NCBI RefSeq assembly: GCF_030161395.1
Contig: NZ_BSST01000001.1
Location: 2,542,001 to 2,606,000, forward strand
Direction: 5' to 3'
Origin: Thalassotalea insulae
GTDB taxonomy: Bacteria > Pseudomonadota > Gammaproteobacteria > Enterobacterales > Alteromonadaceae
Length of the DNA stretch: 64,000 nt
In this document: piece by piece, positions 1 through 8,358 of the stretch
Layout of the letters: every line of letters begins with the position of its first letter
Position numbering within the stretch: the stretch's first letter is position 1
Program-made: the position numbers and the translations under genes
The notes under the pieces: model-generated
Told to the model about the DNA's origin: nothing
Databases searched by the model: none
Seen by the model: the letters and a program-made list of their open reading frames with translations, nothing else

Positions 1-681
1 CACAACAGAACCAAACACTGCGAGATATATTAATGACGAAATATAAGAGAACGTCATTGAAAAAATGAACGGTTTCCCTTGAACTATATTCATTAGTGCC
101 ATAAATAGAGCACCATAAAACATCCCCCAGAAGGTGGTTGGCAATAATGCCAGTCCCTGCTTTTGATTGCGCATTGACAGCATATTACCCGTTGAAGCAA
201 ACAACGTGGCGATAAAACAAAGAGCGAGTCCTAGTATTGCCTGATGATCAAAAGTTGTTTGATGAACTTCTGGCCAGAATAGAGTGACAATTCCTAGAAT
301 ACCGATAGCACCACCTAGATAGGCGCGAATGGTGATCTTGGTCTGATACCAGAGACGGGCATTAATAATGTTAACAAACAGAATTAAGGAAAACGCGATG
401 CAGGTGAGTGCAGAATTAATATATTGCTGGGCATTGTACAACAAATAATAGTTACAGCTAAATAGCGTCATACCAAACAAAATTAGTTGTAAGTGTTGTT
501 TAGCATTAAAACGCAGTGATTGGTTTTTCAGCTTACAATAAGCAAACAGTATTAACGCCGCCAAACCAAATCGATAACTTAAAGACGCTTCGTGGGCGAC
601 GTCGCCTAACTGGTAATTAATAGCGATCCAAGTTGACCCCCAGATCAGCACTGTGATCAAGTATAACAGGCTATTGTTCAT
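1..681 (-). CDS. DMT superfamily (EamA-type) permease, 3' end outside window
   Basis: The frame is open from an ATG at 679-681 to the window edge, giving 227 codons of a gene that continues beyond base 1. The product is almost wholly hydrophobic and starts with a first helix carrying the motif VLIWGSTWIAI, which is typical of EamA/RhaT-type drug/metabolite transporters. About seven membrane helices are visible; the family usually has ten in about 300 residues, so roughly a quarter is missing. The substrate cannot be told. It lies divergent to a MocR-type regulator, an arrangement often seen for regulator-exporter pairs, so control by that regulator is an inference. Confidence 0.85.
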   Translation of the reverse strand, partial: MNNSLLYLITVLIWGSTWIAINYQLGDVAHEASLSYRFGLAALILFAYCKLKNQSLRFNAKQHLQLILFGMTLFSCNYYLLYNAQQYINSALTCIAFSLILFVNIINARLWYQTKITIRAYLGGAIGILGIVTLFWPEVHQTTFDHQAILGLALCFIATLFASTGNMLSMRNQKQGLALLPTTFWGMFYGALFMALMNIVQGKPFIFSMTFSYISSLIYLAVFGSVV

Positions 682-683
682 CG

Positions 684-848
684 TTAGTCTTGCCCTTGCT
701 GTCGAGAAAGGCAACAGATACGTTCAATTTGCTTTGCTAGCGGAATGGATGGCGATTCCTGAACAATCAGTGTTTGTGCTAACTGATTATTTGCCATTAC
801 ATTAATCCATTGTTGTACAAGTTGTTTAATCAAATAAGCAAAAGTCAT
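684..848 (-). CDS. Small hypothetical protein (54 aa)
   Basis: A short frame ends two bases before the DMT permease start and would be co-transcribed with it. I choose the ATG at 848 because GGAG lies six bases upstream of it; a longer version from 878 lacks such a site. The product has an amphipathic N-terminal half (MTFAYLIKQLVQQWINVM) and a basic, Cys-containing C-terminus (ERICCLSRQQ). I do not recognise the family. Its position between divergent promoters and the good ribosome binding site favour a real gene, but it could be a chance frame. Confidence 0.4.
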   Translation of the reverse strand: MTFAYLIKQLVQQWINVMANNQLAQTLIVQESPSIPLAKQIERICCLSRQQGQD

Positions 849-983
849 CGTCATCTCCAATAAAGCTGTTGTTAGCACTAGGGCTGATAGCCTGATATCT
901 ACTAATGTATGTTGATAGACAGTTTACGGATAATTTGTTTTAATAACATATACAAAAAAATAGAAATAGAACCTATACAGTTT

Positions 984-2432
984 ATGCGATTACTTGATAA
1001 ATCAGCACCAGAATTTTTGTATCAACAAGTCATCGATTTTATTGAGCGACAAGTTGAAAGTGGCATTTTAAAGCCCGGCGATAAGTTGCCGAGTTTGCGT
1101 AAGCTCAGCCAGCAATTTGAAATTAGTGTTCCTACGATAAAACAAGCATATATAGAATTGGAGCGTCAGGGCATGATTTGTGCCCGGCCACAATCTGGTT
1201 ATTACTTGAAAGCAAAACAGGCGAGAACTTTATTGCCAATGCCGGCAAAGTGGGCTTGTTGTCAACCAGTAGAAGTGTCATGTCGCAGTCTAATTGAACA
1301 GGTTTATGATGCGATTCATCTGCCTGATACGGTTGCGTTAGGGATCTCTAATCCGGTTAATGCCCATCCACCTGATAAAGCGCTGGCTCGTTTAATGCGT
1401 ACTGTTTTAAGCCGGGTTTCAGCGAAGGCGGTCAGTTATGGTCCGTTAAATGGCGATGCTAAATTACGTTTAACCATAGCATTAAGGTATCAGGAGCTGG
1501 GTATTGATGTGAATCATCAGGATATGGTGATCACTAATGGTGCACAGGAAGCAATTGCAATTGCCTTGCAATGTGTGGCGCAGCGCGGCGATATTATCGC
1601 GGTTGAGTCACCGTGTTATTTCGGTTTGATTGAGCTTATCGAAAGCCTGGGGATGAAAGCGCTGGAGGTATATACCTGTACTGAAGATGGTGTTTGTGTC
1701 GATGAATTAGCTAAAGTCTTAGAACAACATCCGGTTAAAGCTTGTTTGTTTTCGACTGCGATCAATAACCCACTGGGTTCTATGATGTCGAACGAACACC
1801 GTCAGGCATTGGTGCAGTTGTTGGAATCTCGTGATATCCCGTTAATAGAAGACGAAGTCTATAGTGATATCTACTTAACAGAACAACGTCCGGTACCAGC
1901 ACAGCTATATTCGGAAAAAGGGTTGGTGATGTCTTGCTCATCTTTTTCTAAAACTGCAGCACCAGGTTATCGTATTGGTTGGCTAATTCCGGGTAAATAT
2001 GAGGAAGAAGCTAAGCGAGTTAAACGGGCAATATCGTGCTCAACTACTATGTTGCAGCAGTGGACATTAACGGATTATTTGTTAAGCGGTGAATATGATC
2101 GTCACTTACAAGTGCTTAGAAAAACCTTACGTTATAATTGTGAGCGGATGCGAGCATTAATCGCTGAGCATTTTCCTAAAGAAGTGTGTATTTCTCAGCC
2201 TCGGGGCGGCAGTGTGTTATGGGTGCGTTGTCGATCTCATGTTGATACCAAAGAACTGTTTTTTCAGGCGATTGAAAAAGGGGTCAGTTTTGCCCCTGGC
2301 GAAATATTCTCTCCTTCCGGAAAATACAAAAACTATATGCGTATTAGTTTTGGTGTCCGTTGGTGTGAAGCTATCGAAAAGGCGATCAAAACCTTAGGTG
2401 AATTAGTGCATCAATATCCTGTTAATAAATAA
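984..2432 (+). CDS. MocR-type transcriptional regulator (GntR HTH + aminotransferase fold)
   Basis: This is a two-domain regulator. The N-terminal GntR winged helix reads LYQQVIDFIERQVESG, GDKLPSLRKLSQQF and IKQAYIELERQGMI. The rest is a fold-type I aminotransferase domain that binds PLP, with the likely Schiff-base lysine in SSFSKTAAPGYRIGW. Such MocR proteins sense amino acid or vitamin B6-like ligands through PLP and switch neighbouring genes. The frame is open up to an ATG at 909, but the extra 25 residues are AT-rich and outside the domain, so I prefer the ATG at 984 (482 aa, a usual length). A Bcr/CflA exporter follows after 25 bases, suggesting an operon; the divergent DMT permease may be a target. 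Confidence 0.88.
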   Translation: MRLLDKSAPEFLYQQVIDFIERQVESGILKPGDKLPSLRKLSQQFEISVPTIKQAYIELERQGMICARPQSGYYLKAKQARTLLPMPAKWACCQPVEVSCRSLIEQVYDAIHLPDTVALGISNPVNAHPPDKALARLMRTVLSRVSAKAVSYGPLNGDAKLRLTIALRYQELGIDVNHQDMVITNGAQEAIAIALQCVAQRGDIIAVESPCYFGLIELIESLGMKALEVYTCTEDGVCVDELAKVLEQHPVKACLFSTAINNPLGSMMSNEHRQALVQLLESRDIPLIEDEVYSDIYLTEQRPVPAQLYSEKGLVMSCSSFSKTAAPGYRIGWLIPGKYEEEAKRVKRAISCSTTMLQQWTLTDYLLSGEYDRHLQVLRKTLRYNCERMRALIAEHFPKEVCISQPRGGSVLWVRCRSHVDTKELFFQAIEKGVSFAPGEIFSPSGKYKNYMRISFGVRWCEAIEKAIKTLGELVHQYPVNK

Positions 2433-2457
2433 CCCTAACCTGGTTAAATAATAATTA

Positions 2458-3669
2458 ATGAAATCATCAGATAGCATAGATCTTAGTAATGAACAGCGTA
2501 AACTACCATTAGCGTTTCTACTTCCGTTATTGGCGTCAATTATCGCAGTGTCACCGCTGGCGATTGATATGTATTTGCCTGCAATGCCGATACTTGCAGA
2601 GCAATTTAATACTGAAATTCCGAGTGTGCAAAATAGCTTAAGTGTTTATCTATTAGGTTATGCTTTAGGGTTATTGTTTTTTGGTCCGTTATCAGACAAA
2701 TTTAGCCGACGAAAACTGGTAATAGTTGGGCTAACGGGCTTTGCGCTAGCAAGCTTCTGTTTACCATTTGTTTCCTCTATTAATCAGTTTATTGGGGTAC
2801 GCTTTATCCAGGCATTTATCAGTAGCGCTGCAACTGTGGTCGTACCGGGAACAATACGAGAACGCTACGGTAAAAATACCGCGAAAGGTTTTTCTTATGT
2901 CTCGATGATCATGATGTTAGCGCCTATGGTTGCACCTACGATGGGCAGCGTATTGTTACTCAACAGCTGGCAAACGATATTTTTTGTTTTGGCTGGTTAT
3001 AGCGTGATTGTGTTGCTCTTGGCAATGGTGTACTTGCCTGACGTTGAGCATCAACTGTCATCTGCAAATATTAGCTTTATCCAGCGTTATAAAATTGTGT
3101 TCGCGCATAAAAAAGCGCGTTTTGATTTGATTACTTCTATGGTGGTTTCTTTGGCGTTTTTTGCCTTTATCACCTCTATTTCTTTTGTTTATATTAAGGT
3201 TTACCAGGTATCAGAATTTACTTTTAGTATGCTGTTTGCCATCAATGTGTTGGGCCTAATGACCGCTCATTTTATCAATACCAGACTAGTGGTTCGTAAA
3301 GGGTCTCGAACTATGCTGAGTTACGGCCTAATACAGGCTTTATTTGCTGCTACTTGTTTGGTGTTTGTTAATTATTGGCAATTGCCTTTAGTTTATACCG
3401 TAATTTCGTTATTACTCTTAATGCCGAGCCTGTCGATGATAGCAGTAAATGCTGATGCTTTGATTTTACTAGAATTTCCGCAGGAATCTGGTACGGCTAC
3501 TGCGGTTATTGGGGTGTTACGCTTTGGCATAGGATCACTAGCCGGGCCAATCTTAGCGTATTTTTATGACGGTAGTGCCTTACCTTTTGCCATGCTGATG
3601 TGGTGTGCGATGTTGGTGGTATTGCTCTCTCAGCTTATGAATAAGTTGACGAAAGAAGTAAATGAATAA
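2458..3669 (+). CDS. MFS multidrug efflux transporter, Bcr/CflA subfamily
   Basis: The 403-residue product has about twelve membrane helices. Helix 1 carries the Bcr/CflA hallmark AIDMYLPAMP, followed by the MFS motif in GPLSDKFSRRKLV between helices 2 and 3 and a conserved RFIQAF in helix 4. Members export drugs or metabolites such as bicyclomycin, chloramphenicol or cysteine in exchange for protons. It starts 25 bases after the MocR regulator and probably shares its transcript. The ribosome binding site is poor, which fits translation coupled to the upstream gene. The substrate is not predictable. Confidence 0.88.
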   Translation: MKSSDSIDLSNEQRKLPLAFLLPLLASIIAVSPLAIDMYLPAMPILAEQFNTEIPSVQNSLSVYLLGYALGLLFFGPLSDKFSRRKLVIVGLTGFALASFCLPFVSSINQFIGVRFIQAFISSAATVVVPGTIRERYGKNTAKGFSYVSMIMMLAPMVAPTMGSVLLLNSWQTIFFVLAGYSVIVLLLAMVYLPDVEHQLSSANISFIQRYKIVFAHKKARFDLITSMVVSLAFFAFITSISFVYIKVYQVSEFTFSMLFAINVLGLMTAHFINTRLVVRKGSRTMLSYGLIQALFAATCLVFVNYWQLPLVYTVISLLLLMPSLSMIAVNADALILLEFPQESGTATAVIGVLRFGIGSLAGPILAYFYDGSALPFAMLMWCAMLVVLLSQLMNKLTKEVNE

Positions 3670-3733
3670 CGAACAGCTTTGATTAATAGGTGACGTGCTG
3701 GATAGTACAAAACTGAGGCTGTGCTTGGCTTAG

Positions 3734-3898
3734 TTATTGCTCGTTTGATGCTTCGTCCGCCTGTTCTTTCAGTTCAACCTGTTTAAGGCGCCAGGTTTTT
3801 AACTCAGCATAGTAATGATCCCAAACACAGGGATTACAGGCACTGTCACAACATTCACTATCTGCGGGAGGCAGTGGCTTTTCGTTTATTTCGTTCAT
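3734..3898 (-). CDS. Oxidoreductase-like Cys-rich small protein (54 aa)
   Basis: A 54-residue protein lies on the minus strand downstream of the MFS gene. It carries CCDSACNPCVWDHYYAEL, four cysteines followed by a Trp-Asp-x-Tyr block, which I recognise as the short oxidoreductase-like domain found in bacterial small proteins and in mitochondrial proteins. The cysteines suggest metal or cluster binding, but no reaction is established. The rest is a charged C-terminal helix. It stands alone, convergent to the MFS gene, and is followed upstream by the accC terminator. Confidence 0.75.
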   Translation of the reverse strand: MNEINEKPLPPADSECCDSACNPCVWDHYYAELKTWRLKQVELKEQADEASNEQ

Positions 3899-4013
3899 AT
3901 TTACTACTCATTTCTACTGGCTTAAGGAAAATTGCCAGAAACTTAACGTTATTTTACTATTTTTTGCTTGTTATTGCCACGAGTTGCAACATGGCACAGT
4001 GGTTAATCAGACA

Positions 4014-4040
4014 ATAAAAAGCCCTGTAAGTACAGGGCTT
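4014..4040 (-). terminator. Rho-independent terminator of aroQ-accB-accC
   Basis: An inverted repeat AAGCCCTGTA/TACAGGGCTT is followed on the minus strand by a run of T. It lies 20 bases after the accC stop codon. Confidence 0.85.
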
Positions 4041-4060
4041 AAATAATCAAGAATGGTGAG

Positions 4061-5407
4061 TTACTCACTTTCAGAGAGTTTTTTCTCTAAATAGTGAATA
4101 TTAGCGCCACCATTGACAAATCCTTGATCGTTAAGGATGTCTTGATGTAGGGCAATATTCGTTTTAATACCGTCAATCACTAACTCGCTTAAGGCATTAC
4201 GCATACGCGCAATAGCAACATCACGATTATCGCCATAGGTAATTAATTTACCTATCATGGAATCATAATGAGGCGGCACAGAATAATCAGCGTAAATGTG
4301 AGAATCCCAGCGCACTCCCATGCCACCTGGTGGATGGAAACGGGTGATTTTACCTGGTGAAGGAATAAAGGTTCTTGGATCTTCCGCATTAATACGGCAT
4401 TCAATTGAATGGCCTGACACTTTAATATCTTCTTGCTTATAAGATAAGGGTTGCCCGGCAGCAACACGTAATTGCTCTTTAATTAGATCTACGCCAGTGA
4501 TCATTTCAGTAACTGGATGCTCTACCTGAATACGAGTATTCATTTCAATGAAATAAAACTCACCATTTTCATAAAGAAATTCAAATGTACCCGCACCGCG
4601 ATAATCAATCTCGAGACAAGCATTGCAACAACGCTCACCGATCTTAGCTCGCATTTCCGGCGTAATACCAGGCGCAGGTGCTTCTTCTACTACTTTTTGG
4701 TGACGACGCTGCATTGAACAGTCGCGCTCACCTAAATGAATCGCACCACCTTGGCCATCAGCCATCACCTGAATTTCAACATGACGTGGGTTTTCAAGGA
4801 ATTTTTCCATGTAGACCATATCATTATGGAATGCAGCGCGCGCTTCTGATTTTGTTAATTGGATAGCATCTAATAACTCAGACTCTTCGCGAACGACACG
4901 CATACCACGACCACCGCCGCCACCGGACGCTTTTATAATCACCGGATACCCGATGCGTCGACCATGAGCAAGGTTTAGTTCAGCATCATCAGTTAATGGG
5001 CCATCAGAACCAGGTACGCAAGGTACTCCTGCTGCTTTCATCGCTTTAATTGCTGAAACTTTATCACCCATTAAACGAATACTTTCTGCTTTCGGGCCAA
5101 TAAAAGTAAAGCCTGATTGCTCAACTTGTTCTGCAAAATCAGCGTTTTCCGCTAAAAAACCATAACCAGGGTGAATGGCTACAGCATTGGTGACTTCGGC
5201 TGCAGTGATAATGCTCGGAATATCTAAATAACTGTCAGTAGCCGGTGCTTTACCAATACAGATGGTTTCATCTGCTAATAGTACGTGTTTTAAATTACGA
5301 TCGGCAACCGAATGGACGGCAACCGTTTTTATACCTAACTCTTTACATGCGCGCAGAATTCTTAGCGCAATTTCGCCACGGTTGGCGATAACGACTTTTT
5401 CTAACAT
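4061..5407 (-). CDS. accC: Biotin carboxylase subunit of acetyl-CoA carboxylase
   Basis: AccC carboxylates the biotin carried on AccB, using ATP and bicarbonate, in the first committed step of fatty acid synthesis. The 448-residue product matches the normal length. It shows the N-terminal fold MLEKVVIANRGEIALRI, the ATP-grasp glycine loop GGGGGRGMR near residue 165, the catalytic block GERDCSMQRRHQKVVEEAP and the active-site FIEMNTRIQVEHPVTE. It follows accB by 23 bases; the order aroQ-accB-accC is the classical gammaproteobacterial operon. Confidence 0.98.
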   Translation of the reverse strand: MLEKVVIANRGEIALRILRACKELGIKTVAVHSVADRNLKHVLLADETICIGKAPATDSYLDIPSIITAAEVTNAVAIHPGYGFLAENADFAEQVEQSGFTFIGPKAESIRLMGDKVSAIKAMKAAGVPCVPGSDGPLTDDAELNLAHGRRIGYPVIIKASGGGGGRGMRVVREESELLDAIQLTKSEARAAFHNDMVYMEKFLENPRHVEIQVMADGQGGAIHLGERDCSMQRRHQKVVEEAPAPGITPEMRAKIGERCCNACLEIDYRGAGTFEFLYENGEFYFIEMNTRIQVEHPVTEMITGVDLIKEQLRVAAGQPLSYKQEDIKVSGHSIECRINAEDPRTFIPSPGKITRFHPPGGMGVRWDSHIYADYSVPPHYDSMIGKLITYGDNRDVAIARMRNALSELVIDGIKTNIALHQDILNDQGFVNGGANIHYLEKKLSESE

Positions 5408-5430
5408 GGAATTACCCTTACTGGTTGGGC

Positions 5431-5874
5431 TTATTCAATGATGAATAGCGGTTGATCAAATTCAATAGCGTCTTCGTTGCTCGCTAAAATTTCTTTAATA
5501 ACACCAGATTTATCCGCTTCGATTTGGTTCATCATCTTCATGGCTTCTAAAATACATAAAGTGTCGCCGGCATTGACGTGTTGACCGACTTCAACAAATG
5601 CCGGTGCATCAGGTGAAGCTGCTGAATAGAAGGTACCTACCATAGGTGAGCGTACTATATGACCGCTTAAGGTTTCAGCGGCTGATTCTGTCGCAGGTGC
5701 AGAGGCTGGCGCAGGAGCAGGGGCAGCTACCGGGGCTGGAGCAGCCATAGGTGCAGCAATCATAGTGCCACCACGGCTAATGCGTACTGACTCTTCGCCT
5801 TCTGAGATTTCTAATTCGTTAATACCTGATTCTTCTACTAATTCGATAAGTTTTTTAATTTTACGAATATCCAT
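5431..5874 (-). CDS. accB: Biotin carboxyl carrier protein of acetyl-CoA carboxylase
   Basis: AccB carries the biotin that shuttles CO2 from AccC to the carboxyltransferase AccAD. The 147-residue product has the N-terminal segment MDIRKIKKLIELVEESGI, a flexible Ala-Pro-rich linker around residues 40-65 and a C-terminal biotinyl domain. The biotinylation site is EAMKMMN with the acceptor Lys near residue 113, 34 residues from the end as in other BCCPs. It sits between aroQ and accC and must be translated in excess of AccC in known systems. Confidence 0.98.
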   Translation of the reverse strand: MDIRKIKKLIELVEESGINELEISEGEESVRISRGGTMIAAPMAAPAPVAAPAPAPASAPATESAAETLSGHIVRSPMVGTFYSAASPDAPAFVEVGQHVNAGDTLCILEAMKMMNQIEADKSGVIKEILASNEDAIEFDQPLFIIE

Positions 5875-5926
5875 GAGATTACCTTATAAACTGTTTTTTA
5901 TAGTTTCTAATAAGCAATTAATTATT

Positions 5927-6385
5927 TTAATTACCCTGTGTATTGTTTAACCAATCTGTTGCAGCATCTAATGCGTAGCGATAGCCATTTTTACCACATC
6001 CGCAAATAACCGCTTGTGCAATATCGGAGAAATAAGAATGTTGGCGAAATGCTTCTCGGGCATGAACATTAGTTAAGTGAACTTCGATAAACGGAATATT
6101 GACCGCCAATAGAGCGTCTCTAAGGGCTATGCTTGAATGAGTAAGTGCTGCTGGATTGATAATGATAAAGTCTACTTGTTCAAATGATTGATGAACTTTA
6201 TCGATTAATATATGTTCGGCATTTGATTGCAAATGACTTAAGTTAATATTGTGGTTTTGTGCAATATCCGTTAATTCATCCATGATAGTTGCTAATGACA
6301 GTGAACCATAGATCTCAGGTTCTCGCTTGCCTAGCATATTTAAGTTAGGGCCATTAAGCACTAAAATGTTAAACTTTGCTGTCAT
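5927..6385 (-). CDS. aroQ: 3-dehydroquinate dehydratase, type II
   Basis: AroQ converts 3-dehydroquinate to 3-dehydroshikimate in the shikimate pathway in the cytoplasm. The 152-residue product has the type II signature NGPNLNMLGKREPEIYGS with the catalytic Tyr, the loop NAAHSS-equivalent NPAALTHSSIALRDAL, and the substrate-binding EVHLTNVHAREAFR and H-S-Y block. It is the first gene of the aroQ-accB-accC operon, a common arrangement in gammaproteobacteria. Its start is followed upstream by a 345-base AT-rich region that should hold its promoter. Confidence 0.97.
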   Translation of the reverse strand: MTAKFNILVLNGPNLNMLGKREPEIYGSLSLATIMDELTDIAQNHNINLSHLQSNAEHILIDKVHQSFEQVDFIIINPAALTHSSIALRDALLAVNIPFIEVHLTNVHAREAFRQHSYFSDIAQAVICGCGKNGYRYALDAATDWLNNTQGN

Positions 6386-6731
6386 CTTTGTTAAAACACC
6401 ACGTAAATATAGTTTATGTCGTTATCATCACACAATTGCTGTAATAATGGAATGATGAATTGTATTTTGCAATAAATTATAAAATTAATCGCATATTATA
6501 GAGTTTTCGCCGAAATTAGCAGCAAAATACTGGTCTAATCTCTTTGGGTTGGTGTTTTTTATAGCAAACAGACCTAAAAATTTGTCATTTAGCTTATTTT
6601 TACTAGACTTAGTGTGAAAAAATATGATTCTATTTGTTTTAATTTTAATTACTTAGCTACTTTTCATTGCTAATTGTTCGTCTCGGTATGATCAGATAGA
6701 ACATTATTGTGTCAGTGATAAGGATATCGTT
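6386..6731. other. Intergenic region with divergent promoters
   Basis: This AT-rich stretch separates aroQ (minus) from the PstS-like/porin/GGDEF-EAL operon (plus). It must contain both promoters. I see no clear operator, riboswitch or further gene; the only sharp signal is AAGGA at 6720-6724, used to place the next start. Confidence 0.5.
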
Positions 6732-7154
6732 ATTCTTCGTGTTCTTAAATTGAGTTTGTTTATTCTGGGCGTAAGTACTGTGAATTTTTCATTTGCAGTG
6801 GATATTATTACTCATCGTTCAGTCACGGTAGATTCAATCAATACGGCTCAGCTCCGAAGAATTTTTACCATGCGACAACAACGATGGGGGGATAATAAGC
6901 CAATCGTGGTGTTCGTCTTACCAAGTCAAGATCCTCTTCATATTAAATTTTCAACACAAGTATTAAAAATATTTCCCTATAAGCTCGACAGAATATGGAA
7001 TAAATTGACGTTTTCAGGATTAGGTGTTGCACCAAGAGTCGTTAAGTCTCAACAAGAATTAATTCAATTAGTCAGTGCAACCCCAGGGGCTGTTGGCTAT
7101 GCGGAAAAAGTAAATAAGGATAAAGATGTCAATGTTGTTACTATGGCAAAGTAA
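6732..7154 (+). CDS. Small PstS-like periplasmic phosphate-binding-type protein
   Basis: The product is a small one of the PstS/periplasmic binding protein family, about 115 residues after the signal peptide, roughly half a PstS. Conserved blocks are LRRIFTMRQQRWGDNKPI, the middle segment ending NKLTFSGLGVAP, and the C-terminal PGAVGYAEK. Relatives occur twice more near 25 and 27 kb. Start choice is uncertain: no ATG or GTG fits. A TTG at 6750 has no ribosome binding site and loses the positive end of the signal peptide; an ATT at 6732 has AAGGA seven bases upstream and gives LRVLKLSLFILG...FSFA, a complete signal sequence. It overlaps the porin gene by 29 bases, indicating coupled expression. 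The ligand is unproven. Confidence 0.75.
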   Translation: MLRVLKLSLFILGVSTVNFSFAVDIITHRSVTVDSINTAQLRRIFTMRQQRWGDNKPIVVFVLPSQDPLHIKFSTQVLKIFPYKLDRIWNKLTFSGLGVAPRVVKSQQELIQLVSATPGAVGYAEKVNKDKDVNVVTMAK

Positions 7155-8358
7155 AGGCCTCAAATTTCGTATTAGGCAATGGCTGAGAACATTGGTCTGT
7201 ATGCTATTTACTTCTGCGGCTTATGGCTATGAACTTAATAATGAGTCATGGCAAGTACATGGCTTTCTGGCGCAGGGAATTATAGATGTTAACGGTACTA
7301 ATTTTGTCAGTGATGAAGATGAATTATCAACGGATTTAACCGAATTAGGGGTAAATGCCTCTTATCGGGTAAATGATATTATTCGCCTTACTGGTCAAGC
7401 GGTTTATCTTAATGGTGGTAACCGTTACGTTGAAGGAGCGAGAATTGACTATGCGTTAGTGGATATTGGTTTGCTTCATGACGAAAACTGGCTGGTTAAC
7501 CTTTATTTAGGGCGTTATAAAAACAATAATTGGCTTTATTCCAGCACCCGGGATATTCCTCATGCCCGGCCGAGTATTATTTTGCCGCAATCAATCTATT
7601 TTGATGGCTTTCGAGACATTGCTATGGGGAGTGATGGTGCCGCGTTAAAAATAAGCTATAGCTCAGAGGAATATGGTAATTTTGATATTAACCTTAACTA
7701 TGGTGCTTCAAAACTAAGTACTAAAGATGTCAAATTACTATTAGGCGATTTAGTGCATGGTAAGGGGGATCAGGAATACGATGCACAAGGAAGTTTTTAC
7801 TGGCAACCGGAATTATCTCCATGGCAGTTTGGCTTTTCAATGTTGGATGCCAAGTTTAAATATCAACACACAGAGTTAGATTTTTTAACTGATGCCACTT
7901 TTACTTTCCAGCAGTATACCGCTAATGTGATGTATGAAGGTGAAAAGTGGCAATTTAGTAGCGAAATTTTTCAGCAGCACTTTACTATTGAAGGGTTATA
8001 TTTTAATGGCTTTGAAAATAAAAGCTTAGGACAAGGGGCCTTTATACAGTCGCAATATAACTATAATAATCAATTGTCGTTTCTAGTGCGTGGCGAACGC
8101 TTTTATCAGGACAAAGATGATAAGAATGGCAGCAAACTGGAAGTGATCTCGCAAGGTACTGTCCCTAGATATTTTGCTTATCAAAATGATCTAACTTTTG
8201 GTGTATCGTATGACTTTTCCAGTTCATTTCGTATGCAGCTTGAATATCACCAAGTGGAAGGTACTGCCCGGTTAACCCCTATTGTTCTGCCAAATGCGGC
8301 AATTAATGACAGAGAAAAATGGAGCATTTTCGCTGTACAACTCATGTATTGGTTTTAG
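7126..8358 (+). CDS. Outer-membrane porin-like beta-barrel protein
   Basis: The 410-residue product has an N-terminal signal segment (LRTLVCMLFTSAAYG) and then a long run of alternating aromatic and polar strands typical of a porin, ending in the outer-membrane signature of a terminal aromatic (LMYWF). The ATG at 7126 has AAGGA five bases upstream, inside the preceding gene, so the two are translationally coupled. It belongs to the same gene pairing (PstS-like, then porin) as the two modules at 25-28.5 kb, though the porins are not alike enough to be simple copies. The probable role is passage or sensing of a small solute at the outer membrane; the substrate is unknown. Confidence 0.75.
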   Translation: MSMLLLWQSKGLKFRIRQWLRTLVCMLFTSAAYGYELNNESWQVHGFLAQGIIDVNGTNFVSDEDELSTDLTELGVNASYRVNDIIRLTGQAVYLNGGNRYVEGARIDYALVDIGLLHDENWLVNLYLGRYKNNNWLYSSTRDIPHARPSIILPQSIYFDGFRDIAMGSDGAALKISYSSEEYGNFDINLNYGASKLSTKDVKLLLGDLVHGKGDQEYDAQGSFYWQPELSPWQFGFSMLDAKFKYQHTELDFLTDATFTFQQYTANVMYEGEKWQFSSEIFQQHFTIEGLYFNGFENKSLGQGAFIQSQYNYNNQLSFLVRGERFYQDKDDKNGSKLEVISQGTVPRYFAYQNDLTFGVSYDFSSSFRMQLEYHQVEGTARLTPIVLPNAAINDREKWSIFAVQLMYWF

